Shown piece by piece: positions 13,235-20,473 of a stretch of 20,556 nucleotides of DNA. The notes under the pieces are model-generated. The model was not told where the DNA came from, made no database searches, and saw nothing but the letters and a program-made list of their open reading frames with translations. Numbering within the stretch: the stretch's first letter is position 1; every line of letters starts with the position of its first letter. The stretch is from a virus, in IMG/VR virus record IMGVR_UViG_3300006919_000605, positions 1-20,556 of that record; one strand, 5' to 3'. The position numbers were made by a program, and so were the translations under genes.

Positions 13235-15600
13235 CTGTCAACGCGAATCTTCAAGACGCTGCAATCAGGCACGCTTTGCTTTTGGAAGGTTTCAAAGCAG
13301 GTGAAGTTGCCAAGATTCAGAAGTTTCTGAAGAACGATTTGTTTCCTGATCTTGCTGATACTGTCAGAAGGCGACTATCAAGGATTTCGCTTGCTGGCGG
13401 TCTTGATTCTGGTCCCTGGCGAACAAAGCGTTATCAAGACATGCTGTCTTCAATTGATCGAATGATGGGGAATGCTTTCAAAAAGGTGAGTGCTGACAGC
13501 GTTGATTCAATGAACAAGTTTGCTTTGTCTGAAGAACGTTTTCAGCGTGCTTCAATTGATCGCGCATTGCCTTTTGAGTCGATAACACGGGCTCCGAGTC
13601 CTGCAACGCTGAAGGCGGTCACAACAGCGCGTCCATTTCAGGGGAAGCACTTAAAGGACTGGTGGAAAAACGTTGATCAGCATGGACGGGACATAATCAA
13701 GCGACAGCTTTCAATTGGTATTGCTTCAGGTGAAGGGATTGAAACGATTGTGAAGCGGTTGACGGGCAATGCTCGTTCTTCTTTTGGTCCTGGCGCATTC
13801 AAGACGATTCAGCGCAACGCAAGAGTTGTCACAAGAACTGCAGTGACTCATGTTTCGAATGCAGCGCGTGAAGCGACATTCAAGGCAAATGAAAGCGTGA
13901 TCAAGTCGGTCAAGTTTGTTGCAACGCTTGACGCAAGGACAACTGACATTTGTGCTTCAATTGATGGCAGGACGTTTGCAATCAATTCGGGTCCTCGTCC
14001 ACCTATGCACCATCAATGCAGGTCAACGATTGTTCCAATCACGAAATCGTTGCAGCAGATCGTTGATGAAAGCAAAGGGATCAAAAATAAGGTTGATAAG
14101 TCTTCAGAGTCAATCAAATCAACAAGGGCCGAATTGCGCGGTGAAGTCCCTGCAAGTCAAACCTATGGTCCTTGGCTGAAAGGTCAACCTAAAGAAATTC
14201 AAGACTTTGCTCTTGGTAAGAAGCGTGCTGATCTCTTCAGGCGTGGTCATGTTGATATTCGCCAATTCACTGATAGGAAGTTTCAGCCTTTGACGTTGCA
14301 GGAGCTTGAGCAGGTCGAACGTGACATGCTTAGGCGTGCAAGTGGCAAGAAGGTTGTGAAGAAGAAAACTGCAATCAAGAAGACTGCAAGCAAAATTGAA
14401 CCAACAGCAAGACAATCTGCAAGATCATTGAGTGGCATTGAAGAAACTGCTGAAGAGGTTCGTGAAAAGCTTTTTGAAACTGCACGTCAACCAATCAAAA
14501 AAGATTCATTGATTGGGCGTGAAATATTGAAAGACATTGAAGGTCTCGAATTTCGTATTGCAAAGCTTGAGAAAATCAACATGACTCATGTTTCAATGTA
14601 TAAGGATGCAGTGAAAAAAGTGAAGCAGTTGAAGGCTTCATTCAGCAAAGGCTTCATTGATGACTTACCAACAGGCTTTGACGTTCAAATAACTTCAGGG
14701 CAGCGCAAAGCTGCAATGGAAGCTTTGGGGGTGAAGAACAAAGCAAAAGTGAAGATGGAATTTGCTTCAACAAACAAATTCAAGCGGACAATGCGGAATG
14801 ATGCAATCGGTGAAATGCGGCAAAGTGAAGCTTGGTTTGGTGACAAGCTTGAAATCCCTGCAAGATTGAATGAAGCAGAAGATTTTCTTTCTTCAGTGAT
14901 TTCAAAGAAGCTGATTGATGAGGATTTCTTGATTCGCGTTGGTCGATCACTTGATGATAATGGGAACCCTGCAAGTAGAGCCTATGCAAAAGTCGGTTCA
15001 ATTCATATCAGCAACAAGTCTGCAACAAGGACGATTGTGCATGAATTCACCCACAACGTTGAATTCAAATCATTGACAGAAAAGGCGCGTGATTTTCTCA
15101 AGAAGCGTGCCTTGAGGAGTGCAAAGAAGCTTGAAGCTGTTGACGATGACATGATTTTCTTGCTCAAAGAAAAAGCTGATCTTGACAAGCAGCTAAAGAA
15201 GCACAAAGCAAGGCTGAAAAAGATTGACAAGGAAATTGAAGCCGCTGGTGGTGAAGCCAAGATGACAGGTCCTCAAAGCACTGAGAGATTGCGTGCAAGA
15301 CAGGGTGTGAAGAACGTTGAAGAGGAATTGCGTTGGAACAGATCAGGAACAGAATACAGACGATCAGAGTTAAGAGAGCCACGAAAGCTTGGTGATATCT
15401 TCCCGAATAAAAATTACAGTGCTGATGAACGTGCTTGGGAAGATGACTTTTTCAGTGCTTACGCTGGAAAAGATTATGGTGAAGCTGCAACAGAGATTCT
15501 TTCGATGGGTGCAGAATTTCTTTATTCAAATCCCTATGAATTTGCTCGTGTTGATCCTGAATACTTTGATTTCATTGTGAACATTTTGCGAGGGAATTAG
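13231..15600 (+). CDS. MuF-type head morphogenesis protein fused to a zinc-metallopeptidase-like domain
   Basis: 789 residues; its ATG overlaps the portal stop (ATGA). Residues about 160-275 are the SPP1 gp7/Mu gpF domain: helical LSIGIASGEGIETIVKRLTG, ARVVTRTAVTHVSNAAREAT, then DARTTDICASIDGRTF and the signature PPMHHQCRST (His260, His261, Cys263). Residues about 368-400 form a Lys/Ala-rich linker. From about residue 490 there is a second globular unit with HEFTH at 604-608, the zincin HExxH motif, preceded by the usual TIVHEFTH context; EAATEILSMG (Glu751, Glu755) could supply the third zinc ligand. A coiled coil (about 645-690) lies between. MuF proteins are packaged in small numbers and are known carriers of C-terminal toxin or peptidase domains, so an injected protease is plausible. 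Confidence 0.8.
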   Translation: MTVNANLQDAAIRHALLLEGFKAGEVAKIQKFLKNDLFPDLADTVRRRLSRISLAGGLDSGPWRTKRYQDMLSSIDRMMGNAFKKVSADSVDSMNKFALSEERFQRASIDRALPFESITRAPSPATLKAVTTARPFQGKHLKDWWKNVDQHGRDIIKRQLSIGIASGEGIETIVKRLTGNARSSFGPGAFKTIQRNARVVTRTAVTHVSNAAREATFKANESVIKSVKFVATLDARTTDICASIDGRTFAINSGPRPPMHHQCRSTIVPITKSLQQIVDESKGIKNKVDKSSESIKSTRAELRGEVPASQTYGPWLKGQPKEIQDFALGKKRADLFRRGHVDIRQFTDRKFQPLTLQELEQVERDMLRRASGKKVVKKKTAIKKTASKIEPTARQSARSLSGIEETAEEVREKLFETARQPIKKDSLIGREILKDIEGLEFRIAKLEKINMTHVSMYKDAVKKVKQLKASFSKGFIDDLPTGFDVQITSGQRKAAMEALGVKNKAKVKMEFASTNKFKRTMRNDAIGEMRQSEAWFGDKLEIPARLNEAEDFLSSVISKKLIDEDFLIRVGRSLDDNGNPASRAYAKVGSIHISNKSATRTIVHEFTHNVEFKSLTEKARDFLKKRALRSAKKLEAVDDDMIFLLKEKADLDKQLKKHKARLKKIDKEIEAAGGEAKMTGPQSTERLRARQGVKNVEEELRWNRSGTEYRRSELREPRKLGDIFPNKNYSADERAWEDDFFSAYAGKDYGEAATEILSMGAEFLYSNPYEFARVDPEYFDFIVNILRGN

Positions 15601-15602
15601 AA

Positions 15603-15854
15603 ATGAAACTTGTGTTCAAAGAAGGCGAATTGAGAATCAGAAACGGTGTTTTTTCAGACAACGTTGACGGTTCACTTGCAGCAAATGCTGAAGTGATTTA
15701 TGAAGCAATTGAAGGCAATGGTTTCTCTGTTCCTGGTTCTGATCCTGATCCTGATCTTTCAACAATGCAGATTCTGTCTGCTCAATGGGGCGGCAAGCTT
15801 GAGGTTCCAAAGAACAGACCTAAACAGATTGCGCCGAAAGATGCTGTCAATTGA
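15603..15854 (+). CDS. Hypothetical small protein between MuF and scaffold (83 aa)
   Basis: ATG 15603 is two bases after the MuF stop, so it is likely coupled; the upstream GAGGGAATTAGAA is a fair ribosome site. The N-terminus is strand-like (KLVFKEGELRIRNGVFS), followed by a helix and an acidic Pro-containing linker (SDPDPDLS), then a basic end (PKNRPKQIAPKD). It is too short for a known head protein I could name. Its position suggests a role in head assembly or decoration, which is inference only. Confidence 0.6.
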   Translation: MKLVFKEGELRIRNGVFSDNVDGSLAANAEVIYEAIEGNGFSVPGSDPDPDLSTMQILSAQWGGKLEVPKNRPKQIAPKDAVN

Positions 15855-15858
15855 TTTC

Positions 15859-15888
15859 TTGACTTTTGCTTGCTTTTTTGCTTATCTG
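15859..15888 (+). promoter_or_regulatory. Weak candidate promoter before the scaffold gene
   Basis: TTGACT (15859-15864) and TATCTG (15883-15888), 18 bp apart, lie in a 97-bp gap in front of scaffold and capsid genes, where phages often add promoter strength. The -10 match is poor (three of six), so it is tentative. The -35/-10 words resemble those at 1394-1422. Confidence 0.25.
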
Positions 15889-15951
15889 ATTGTATGAAGC
15901 CTGAAAAGGCAAAGAAAAAGGTCACGAAAACCTGAAAGAGAACTTGAACAA

Positions 15952-16752
15952 ATGGCATTGAAAGCAATTGTTGACGCTGAAGCGTTTGAAGCACTGTCTG
16001 AAGATTTTCAGGCAGAATACAAAAAGCAAGCGGACGGTTCTTACCTGCTTGACGTTTCTGAAGCTGGTGGTCTGAAACTTGAGAACGTTTCAGGCTTGCG
16101 GTCTGCTCTTGAATCAGAGCGTGAAAACTTCCGCAATGCAAAGAAGCTTGCTGATTCGTTCGGTGACATGTCACCTGCTGAAGTCAAAGCGTTGGTCAAG
16201 AAGGCGAAACAGCTTGAAGGCAATGTTTCGGAAACAGAAAAGTTCAAGCAAGCACTTTCTGAGCGGGAAGCACAGATCGTTGCCAAGCATGAAAAAGAAT
16301 TGAATGCAGAGCGTGATAAAAATGGGATGTTTGAATCACAACTTGAAAAGCATTTGATTGAATCGAAAGCCGTTGCAGCGATCAATGAACATGGTGGGAA
16401 TGTGAAGCTTCTTTTGCTTCATGTTCGGTCGTCGATGAAAATGGTTCGGAATGATGACGGTGATTTCGTTGCACAGGTTGTCAATGAAAGCGGTGTTCCT
16501 CGTATCACTGAGAAATCAGGTTCACAGGATGCAATGGGTATTTCAGAACTGGTTGCTTCAATGAAGACAACTGATGATTTCAGTCGGGCTTTCGCGGGAA
16601 GCGGAAACAAGGGAACAGGTTCACATTCTGATGACAACGATAGCAACAGCAATCAGAGCGGTCCCAAAACACGGATTTCGCGTTCTGATCAAGAGGCTAT
16701 CAACGCAAACTTTGAGGCAATCGCGTCGGGTGACGTGATTGTAGTTGATTAG
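15952..16752 (+). CDS. Capsid scaffolding protein
   Basis: 266 residues from ATG 15952; the leader contains AAAGAGAAC. The product is highly charged and mostly helical: an N-terminal MALKAIVDAEAFEALSEDF, the segment GLKLENVSGLRSALESERE, then a coiled coil from about 45 to 125 rich in Lys and Glu. A flexible Gly/Ser/Asn/Asp stretch (NKGTGSHSDDNDSNSNQSG) precedes a short basic C-terminal helix (KTRISRSDQEAI), the type of element that contacts coat protein in other scaffolds. It comes directly before the capsid gene, the canonical place. It guides procapsid assembly and is then lost or cleaved; no protease gene of the classic head type is adjacent. Confidence 0.85.
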   Translation: MALKAIVDAEAFEALSEDFQAEYKKQADGSYLLDVSEAGGLKLENVSGLRSALESERENFRNAKKLADSFGDMSPAEVKALVKKAKQLEGNVSETEKFKQALSEREAQIVAKHEKELNAERDKNGMFESQLEKHLIESKAVAAINEHGGNVKLLLLHVRSSMKMVRNDDGDFVAQVVNESGVPRITEKSGSQDAMGISELVASMKTTDDFSRAFAGSGNKGTGSHSDDNDSNSNQSGPKTRISRSDQEAINANFEAIASGDVIVVD

Positions 16753-16878
16753 ATAGAAAAGAAGGCTGAAGGCAAGGCGGGATGCTTTGCACACAATACG
16801 TTAGACAAATGCGGGATGCTGAGTCAGAAAACGTTTGCCAAAAGTGGTTGACAGATTTTTGATAAGGAGTCCTGAAAA
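16753..16878 (+). promoter_or_regulatory. Leader of the capsid gene with strong ribosome site
   Basis: This 126-bp gap has a ten-base direct repeat GCGGGATGCT (about 16777 and 16812), each copy in a GC-richer patch than the surroundings. It ends in TTGATAAGGAGTCCTGAAAA before the ATG, with AAGGAG ideally placed. TTGACA at about 16848 has no partner -10 at normal spacing. It probably sets high translation of the coat protein. Confidence 0.4.
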
Positions 16879-18075
16879 ATGGCTAATGACTTAACCAACA
16901 TCATGCCCAAAATTTTGGCGCGTGGTTTGTCTGCTCTTCGCGAAGTGGTGATCATGCCGCGTCTTGTTAATGGTGACTATTCTTCTGAAGCAAAGAAGAA
17001 AGGTTCAACTATTGACGTTCCCCGCTCGGTTGCAGTTGCCACAAGAGCAGTTGCACCTTCAAACGTTCCACCATCAAGCGTTGATCATGACCCTGAATTG
17101 GTGCAGATCACGCTTGACAACTGGCAACAGAATGACCCTATTCATCTGCAAGACGATGAATTGGTGCAAGTTGACAAGGATGCTCATTATCTGCCTTTGC
17201 AGGTCAGTGAAGCGATCAAGGGACTTGCTAATGATGTCAATCTGGACATCATGGGCAATTACAAAGGCGTTTACGCTGCTGTCGGTACTGCTGGCACAAC
17301 TCCATTTGCAACAACTGCTGCTGGCGCAATCGACGCAAAAGGCGCGTTGAACAAGATGCTTTGTCCTCGTGGTCAACGTCGGTTGATCCTTGACACAGAT
17401 GCAGAAGCTAATGCTTTGGCTCTGTCTGTCTTCTCTGATCTTGAGAAAACAGGTGACAAGAATGTGAAGATTGAAGGTGAGATTGGCCGCAAGTACGGTT
17501 TCGATTTCTTCTATGAAGATCACGTTTTGACGCATACTGCTGGCAGTATGAGCGGAACAGCAAGCGGTGGTGCTGGCAAGGCAACGCTGAACGGTGCTTT
17601 GTCTGCAGGTGCAACAACACTTGCTCTTGATGATGCAACGTCATTGACAGGAACACTTGTTGAAGGTGACTTGATTTCGTTCGCTGGTTTGACCAACAAC
17701 GGCAAGTCTGGAACACCTCATTTCGTCGTCACTTCAACATTCACTGCTGTTGATCCTGACATGACTGGTGTGACATTCGATCCACCAATTCCTGCAGGTG
17801 GCGTTGCTGACAACACTGTTGTCACACTTGAAGATGATCACGTTGTGAATATGGCGTTCCAGCGTGACGCAATTGCGTTTGCAACCCGTCCTTTGATCAC
17901 GTCAACTGTCGGCATGGCTCTTGGTTCGCAAATCATGTCGATGCAAGATCCCAAGACTGGACTTGTCTTGCGCCTGGAAGTCTCACGCCAGCACAAACAG
18001 GTTGCTTGGGAATTTGATATTCTTTGGGGCTCAAAGCTGATTCGTCCTGAATTCGCTTGTCGTATCCTCGGCTAA
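16879..18075 (+). CDS. Major capsid protein, P22 coat family
   Basis: 398 residues, a normal length. The start is supported by AAGGAG about 12 nt upstream. Family hallmarks: N-terminal ILARGLSALREVVIMPRLVN (13-31), the HDPELVQITLDNWQQNDPIH region (70-89), QRRLILDTDAEANAL (166-180), NMAFQRDAIAFATRPLI (324-340) and the C-terminal WGSKLIRPEFACRILG. These match the coat proteins of P22-like and many siphophage capsids with HK97 fold. Residues about 220-320 form a beta-rich insert (GKATLNGALSAGATTLALDD, VEGDLISFAG), placed where this family carries its surface domain. It builds the icosahedral shell together with the upstream scaffold. Confidence 0.92.
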   Translation: MANDLTNIMPKILARGLSALREVVIMPRLVNGDYSSEAKKKGSTIDVPRSVAVATRAVAPSNVPPSSVDHDPELVQITLDNWQQNDPIHLQDDELVQVDKDAHYLPLQVSEAIKGLANDVNLDIMGNYKGVYAAVGTAGTTPFATTAAGAIDAKGALNKMLCPRGQRRLILDTDAEANALALSVFSDLEKTGDKNVKIEGEIGRKYGFDFFYEDHVLTHTAGSMSGTASGGAGKATLNGALSAGATTLALDDATSLTGTLVEGDLISFAGLTNNGKSGTPHFVVTSTFTAVDPDMTGVTFDPPIPAGGVADNTVVTLEDDHVVNMAFQRDAIAFATRPLITSTVGMALGSQIMSMQDPKTGLVLRLEVSRQHKQVAWEFDILWGSKLIRPEFACRILG

Positions 18076-18090
18076 TTGAAACACGTTTTC

Positions 18091-18122
18091 GTGACTGGAA
18101 AGGATGAAACCTTTCCAGTTGC
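18091..18122 (+). terminator. Hairpin after the capsid gene, possible partial terminator
   Basis: ACTGGAAAGG (18094-18103) and CCTTTCCAGT (18110-18119) pair perfectly over 10 bp with a six-base loop; three further pairs (two G-U, one G-C) extend it to 18091-18122. The sequence after it is TGCGGACGTTTTCAGTTTT, a weak T tract, so it may be a leaky terminator or an RNA-stability element, lowering expression of neck genes relative to coat. Confidence 0.6.
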
Positions 18123-18189
18123 GGACGTTTTCAGTTTTGCCTAATTGAATTGATTCGTCTGCAATTGGGTTTCTGGTTTCATCCTTTCC
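18097..18189 (+). promoter_or_regulatory. Long-range 15-bp inverted repeat competing with the hairpin
   Basis: GGAAAGGATGAAACC (18097-18111) is the exact reverse complement of GGTTTCATCCTTTCC (18175-18189). The left arm uses the 5' strand and loop of the hairpin at 18091-18122, so both cannot form at once. Between the arms CCTAATTG (18140-18147) can pair with CAATTGGG (18162-18169). The layout resembles a terminator/antiterminator switch; no ligand or function is known. Confidence 0.6.
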
Positions 18190-18217
18190 TCTTTCTACTT
18201 TTAAGGTCACGAAAAAT

Positions 18218-18541
18218 ATGCCGAAAGTATCACAAGAAAACGTTGTCGGAATAATCAACACTGGTGGCGGCAAGATGTTGGTTTCAAGGGACAAGCTTGA
18301 CTCCTATTTGGCTGCTGGTTGCACGCTGGCACCTGAAGCGACAAATGACAGCACTGAAGGCGGCAACGCTTCAGGTGGCAATTCTGGCGGTCCTGAAGAG
18401 TCTGTTGATGACGGTCTTGAGAAAATGAAGGTTTCTGATCTTCACATTCTTGCTGACGATGAAGATATGGATCTTCCAGAAGGCAAGAAGGCTGATCTGA
18501 TTGCCTTCATTCGTGCAGAGCGTTTGAAGCGGTCTGATTGA
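18218..18541 (+). CDS. HeH/LEM-domain protein, head-associated (107 aa)
   Basis: ATG 18218 follows TTAAGGTCACGAAAAAT, with AAGG at about 11 nt. Residues 1-40 form a small strand-turn unit (VVGIINTGGGKMLVSRDKLDSYLAAG). A Gly/Ser/Asn/Glu linker (about 42-64) leads to a C-terminal helix-extended-loop-helix (EKMKVSDLHILADDEDMDLP, then KKADLIAFIRAERLK), the HeH/LEM/SAP-like fold that is common in phage proteins next to the capsid gene. Such proteins are usually head accessory or head-tail connecting factors. A tandem repeat overlaps its stop codon. Confidence 0.7.
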   Translation: MPKVSQENVVGIINTGGGKMLVSRDKLDSYLAAGCTLAPEATNDSTEGGNASGGNSGGPEESVDDGLEKMKVSDLHILADDEDMDLPEGKKADLIAFIRAERLKRSD

Positions 18542-18581
18542 CTACCAATTGACTACCAATTGACTGCCAATTGACTGAAAG
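18538..18581 (+). repeat. 11-bp tandem repeat between connector genes
   Basis: Three full units TTGACTACCAA, TTGACTACCAA, TTGACTGCCAA (18538-18570) and a partial fourth TTGACTGAAAG (18571-18581). The first unit overlaps the TGA stop (18539-18541) of the preceding gene. The period is about one helical turn and each unit carries TTGACT, a -35-like word, but no -10 follows at the right distance. Either replication slippage or a binding-site array. Confidence 0.75.
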
Positions 18582-18593
18582 GTTTCTGATCAA

Positions 18594-19124
18594 ATGACGA
18601 TCACTGTTGAAGACGGAACAGGTTTGGCTGCTGCTGACTCTTATTTGTCGGTTGCTGCTGCTGACACGTACCATACAAATCACAGTGATTCGTCTGATTG
18701 GTCTGGTGCCACAACAGCAGTCAAAGAAAAGGCGTTGCGAATGGCAACGCAATATGTTGACACGGTTTACAAAAGACGCTGGAAAGGGATCAAGCAGCTT
18801 GAAACACAAGCACTTGCTTGGCCGCGATGGAAGGTCACTGACTTTGACGGTTTCACTGTCGGTGACGATCACGTCCCTGCTGATCTTGAAGACGCAATTG
18901 CTGAACTTGCCTTGCGTGACATCACAGAAACAGGCGGTCTGATTCCTGACATTGATGCACCTGGAACGATCAAATCTGAAAAGGTTGGTCTTGGTCGCGG
19001 TGCTATCGTGTCAGAAAAAACCTACGTCGGCGGCAAATCACAAATCAAGAAATTCAGGATCATTGACATGATGCTGAAGGACTTGCTTTCGCCCAAAGGC
19101 TATGAGGAGGTCGAAAGAAGATGA
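18594..19124 (+). CDS. Head-tail adaptor, DnaT-like family (head completion protein)
   Basis: 176 residues from ATG 18594, with AAAGG upstream. The N-terminus ITVEDGTGLAAADSYLSVAA and the following helices (YHTNHSDSSDWSGATTAVKE, ALRMATQYVDTVYKRRWKG) with the LAWPRWKVTDFDG segment are hallmarks of the phage family called putative DnaT-like single-strand DNA-binding proteins, which in practice are gp6/gp15-type head-tail adaptors that bind below the portal. Helices at about 100-112 (VPADLEDAIAELALRDITET) complete the four-helix bundle. It overlaps the next gene by four bases (ATGA), as neck genes often do. A replication role is unlikely in this context. Confidence 0.82.
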   Translation: MTITVEDGTGLAAADSYLSVAAADTYHTNHSDSSDWSGATTAVKEKALRMATQYVDTVYKRRWKGIKQLETQALAWPRWKVTDFDGFTVGDDHVPADLEDAIAELALRDITETGGLIPDIDAPGTIKSEKVGLGRGAIVSEKTYVGGKSQIKKFRIIDMMLKDLLSPKGYEEVERR

Positions 19125-19498
19125 CTGCTCTTGATCTCACAATTCCTGGCGAAGTCGTCAACCTGCTTGCTGAATTCGGTTCAACAGTGACGATCAAGGC
19201 AAGAGCAAAAGGCACTGACTATGATCGCGTGACAAGGCGAAATGTGAGCGTTGAAATCAGCGGTGATGTCAAGGCTTCACCTTTGTTTGAATACAGTCCA
19301 CGGGACATTGACGGTGACAACGTCAAGAGCGGTGATGCTCAAGCTGTCATGTCTGCAACGCTTCCAACAGGGATCACAGAAGACTTGCTGAACGGTAGTC
19401 AGTTTCTGAAAGGTGATATTGGATTCAGGATTGTTGGTGTTGAAAAAGTTGAGTCAGGTGATGACGTTGCTGCATATGTTGTGCAGCTAAGGCGGTGA
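19121..19498 (+). CDS. Head closure (stopper) protein
   Basis: 125 residues; the ATG overlaps the adaptor stop and GAGGAGGTCGAAAG supplies an excellent ribosome site. The product is a small beta-barrel-like protein: VVNLLAEFGSTVTIKARAKG, then VSVEISGDVKASPLFEYSPR, a VMSATLPTG strand, and a closing FRIVGVEKVESGDDVAAYVV. This is the layout of SPP1 gp16 or lambda FII-type closure proteins. The assignment rests on size, fold pattern and the exact neck order adaptor, closure, gp10-like, tail terminator. It would seal the DNA exit after packaging and connect to the tail. Confidence 0.65.
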   Translation: MTALDLTIPGEVVNLLAEFGSTVTIKARAKGTDYDRVTRRNVSVEISGDVKASPLFEYSPRDIDGDNVKSGDAQAVMSATLPTGITEDLLNGSQFLKGDIGFRIVGVEKVESGDDVAAYVVQLRR

Positions 19499-19501
19499 AT
19501 C

Positions 19502-20020
19502 ATGACTGACTTCAAAGGCGTCCGAAAATTCAATCGTGAAATGAGGAAATTTGCCAAGAAGCAAATTCCTGAAGTCGTCGCAAGAGCAACTGCACAGATT
19601 GTTTTGAACGTCTTGAAGATTGCTGTTGAAAAAACTCCTGTTGATACAGGAAGAGCAAGAGGTGGTTGGCAAGTTTCAATTGGAAGTTTGCCGACTCCCA
19701 ATAAGCGGAAAGACAAGAATGGCGGTCCTACAATTGCAAGCGGATCTTCAAAAGCTGCTCTTGCTCCACCTTATCAAATCATCTTCATTTCAAACGCTGT
19801 TGAATATATTGAAGTCCTTGAAAACGGGCTGTTTCGTCCTGCTGATCCTGGTCCGTCTGATGTTCGTTTCCCAAGTGGTAAAAAGATCCCTGGAAAGACA
19901 GGGACAGTGCTTGTGAAAGGCGGTTTCCACGTTCAAGCACCTGAAGGGATGCTTGCAATTGCAACGCAAGCAGCAATTCACAGAGCAAATTTTGAACTAA
20001 GGAATATCAAGGTCAGATGA
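19502..20020 (+). CDS. HK97 gp10-like neck/tail completion protein
   Basis: 172 residues from ATG 19502, three bases after the closure gene stop. Features of the HK97-gp10 family: a long N-terminal helix region (KGVRKFNREMRKFAKKQIPE, then ATAQIVLNVLKIAVEKTPVD) followed by the signature TPVDTGRARGGW (residues about 44-55), a strand region (PYQIIFISNAVEYIEVLENG) and a short closing part. It forms a ring in the neck between closure and tail terminator. Four-base overlap with the next gene (20017-20020). Confidence 0.85.
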   Translation: MTDFKGVRKFNREMRKFAKKQIPEVVARATAQIVLNVLKIAVEKTPVDTGRARGGWQVSIGSLPTPNKRKDKNGGPTIASGSSKAALAPPYQIIFISNAVEYIEVLENGLFRPADPGPSDVRFPSGKKIPGKTGTVLVKGGFHVQAPEGMLAIATQAAIHRANFELRNIKVR

Positions 20021-20457
20021 CAATCACGACAGATCAGGCAAAGGATAAGATGCAGGAGTCTTTCGGGGACTTCCTTGATTCTATTGATGCTTTGCATTCA
20101 CCTGTTGATTGGCCTAATGCACCTTTTGACTCTGTTGATCTCGGGGACTTTGCAGGAACACCTGTTGAATGTTGGGCTGCTGTTCGCTTCAACTTTGGTG
20201 ATCGTTCAAACGCTGCTCTTGGTTCAACTCCACAATATCGAACATTGGGCATTGCAACGGTGATGATTTTCACTGCTTTGAACACTGGTGAAGCAGTGAT
20301 TGACGGAATTGCTGAATCAATCCGATCAAATTATGAAGGTGGTCGCATTGATTCAGGTAATATAAAAATAAGAAACCCACAGATCACAACAGTCGGTGTT
20401 TCTAACGGTTGGTGGCAAGTGAACGTTTCACTTCCTTTTGAGTTTGACAGTCAGTAG
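20017..20457 (+). CDS. Tail terminator protein
   Basis: 146 residues; ATG overlaps the gp10-like stop. A helical start (TDQAKDKMQESFGDFLDSID) is followed by WPNAPFDSV, a loop-strand (WAAVRFNFGDRS), the conserved-looking RTLGIATVMIFTALNTGEAV strand-helix, and VGVSNGWWQVNVSLPFEFD at the C-terminus. This pattern is typical of phage tail terminator/DUF4128 proteins, which cap the tail tube as a hexamer. Its place between the gp10-like gene and the tail-tube gene fits and indicates a long tail. Confidence 0.78.
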   Translation: MTITTDQAKDKMQESFGDFLDSIDALHSPVDWPNAPFDSVDLGDFAGTPVECWAAVRFNFGDRSNAALGSTPQYRTLGIATVMIFTALNTGEAVIDGIAESIRSNYEGGRIDSGNIKIRNPQITTVGVSNGWWQVNVSLPFEFDSQ

Positions 20458-20473
20458 TTGAAGAGGAAAAAAA

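Noticed and set aside
12718-13272. 184-codon minus-strand frame opposite the portal gene
   Set aside because: Ser-rich mirror of a well-supported gene, with no ribosome site; codon bias of the + strand explains its openness.
16848-16878. Promoter with TTGACA just before the capsid gene
   Set aside because: No -10 element at 16-18 bp; the position would start the transcript inside the coding region.
17074-17535. 153-codon minus-strand frame opposite the capsid gene
   Set aside because: Entirely inside a clear major capsid gene and without recognisable features.
18538-18581. CRISPR array
   Set aside because: Units of 11 bp are contiguous with no spacers; simple tandem repeat.
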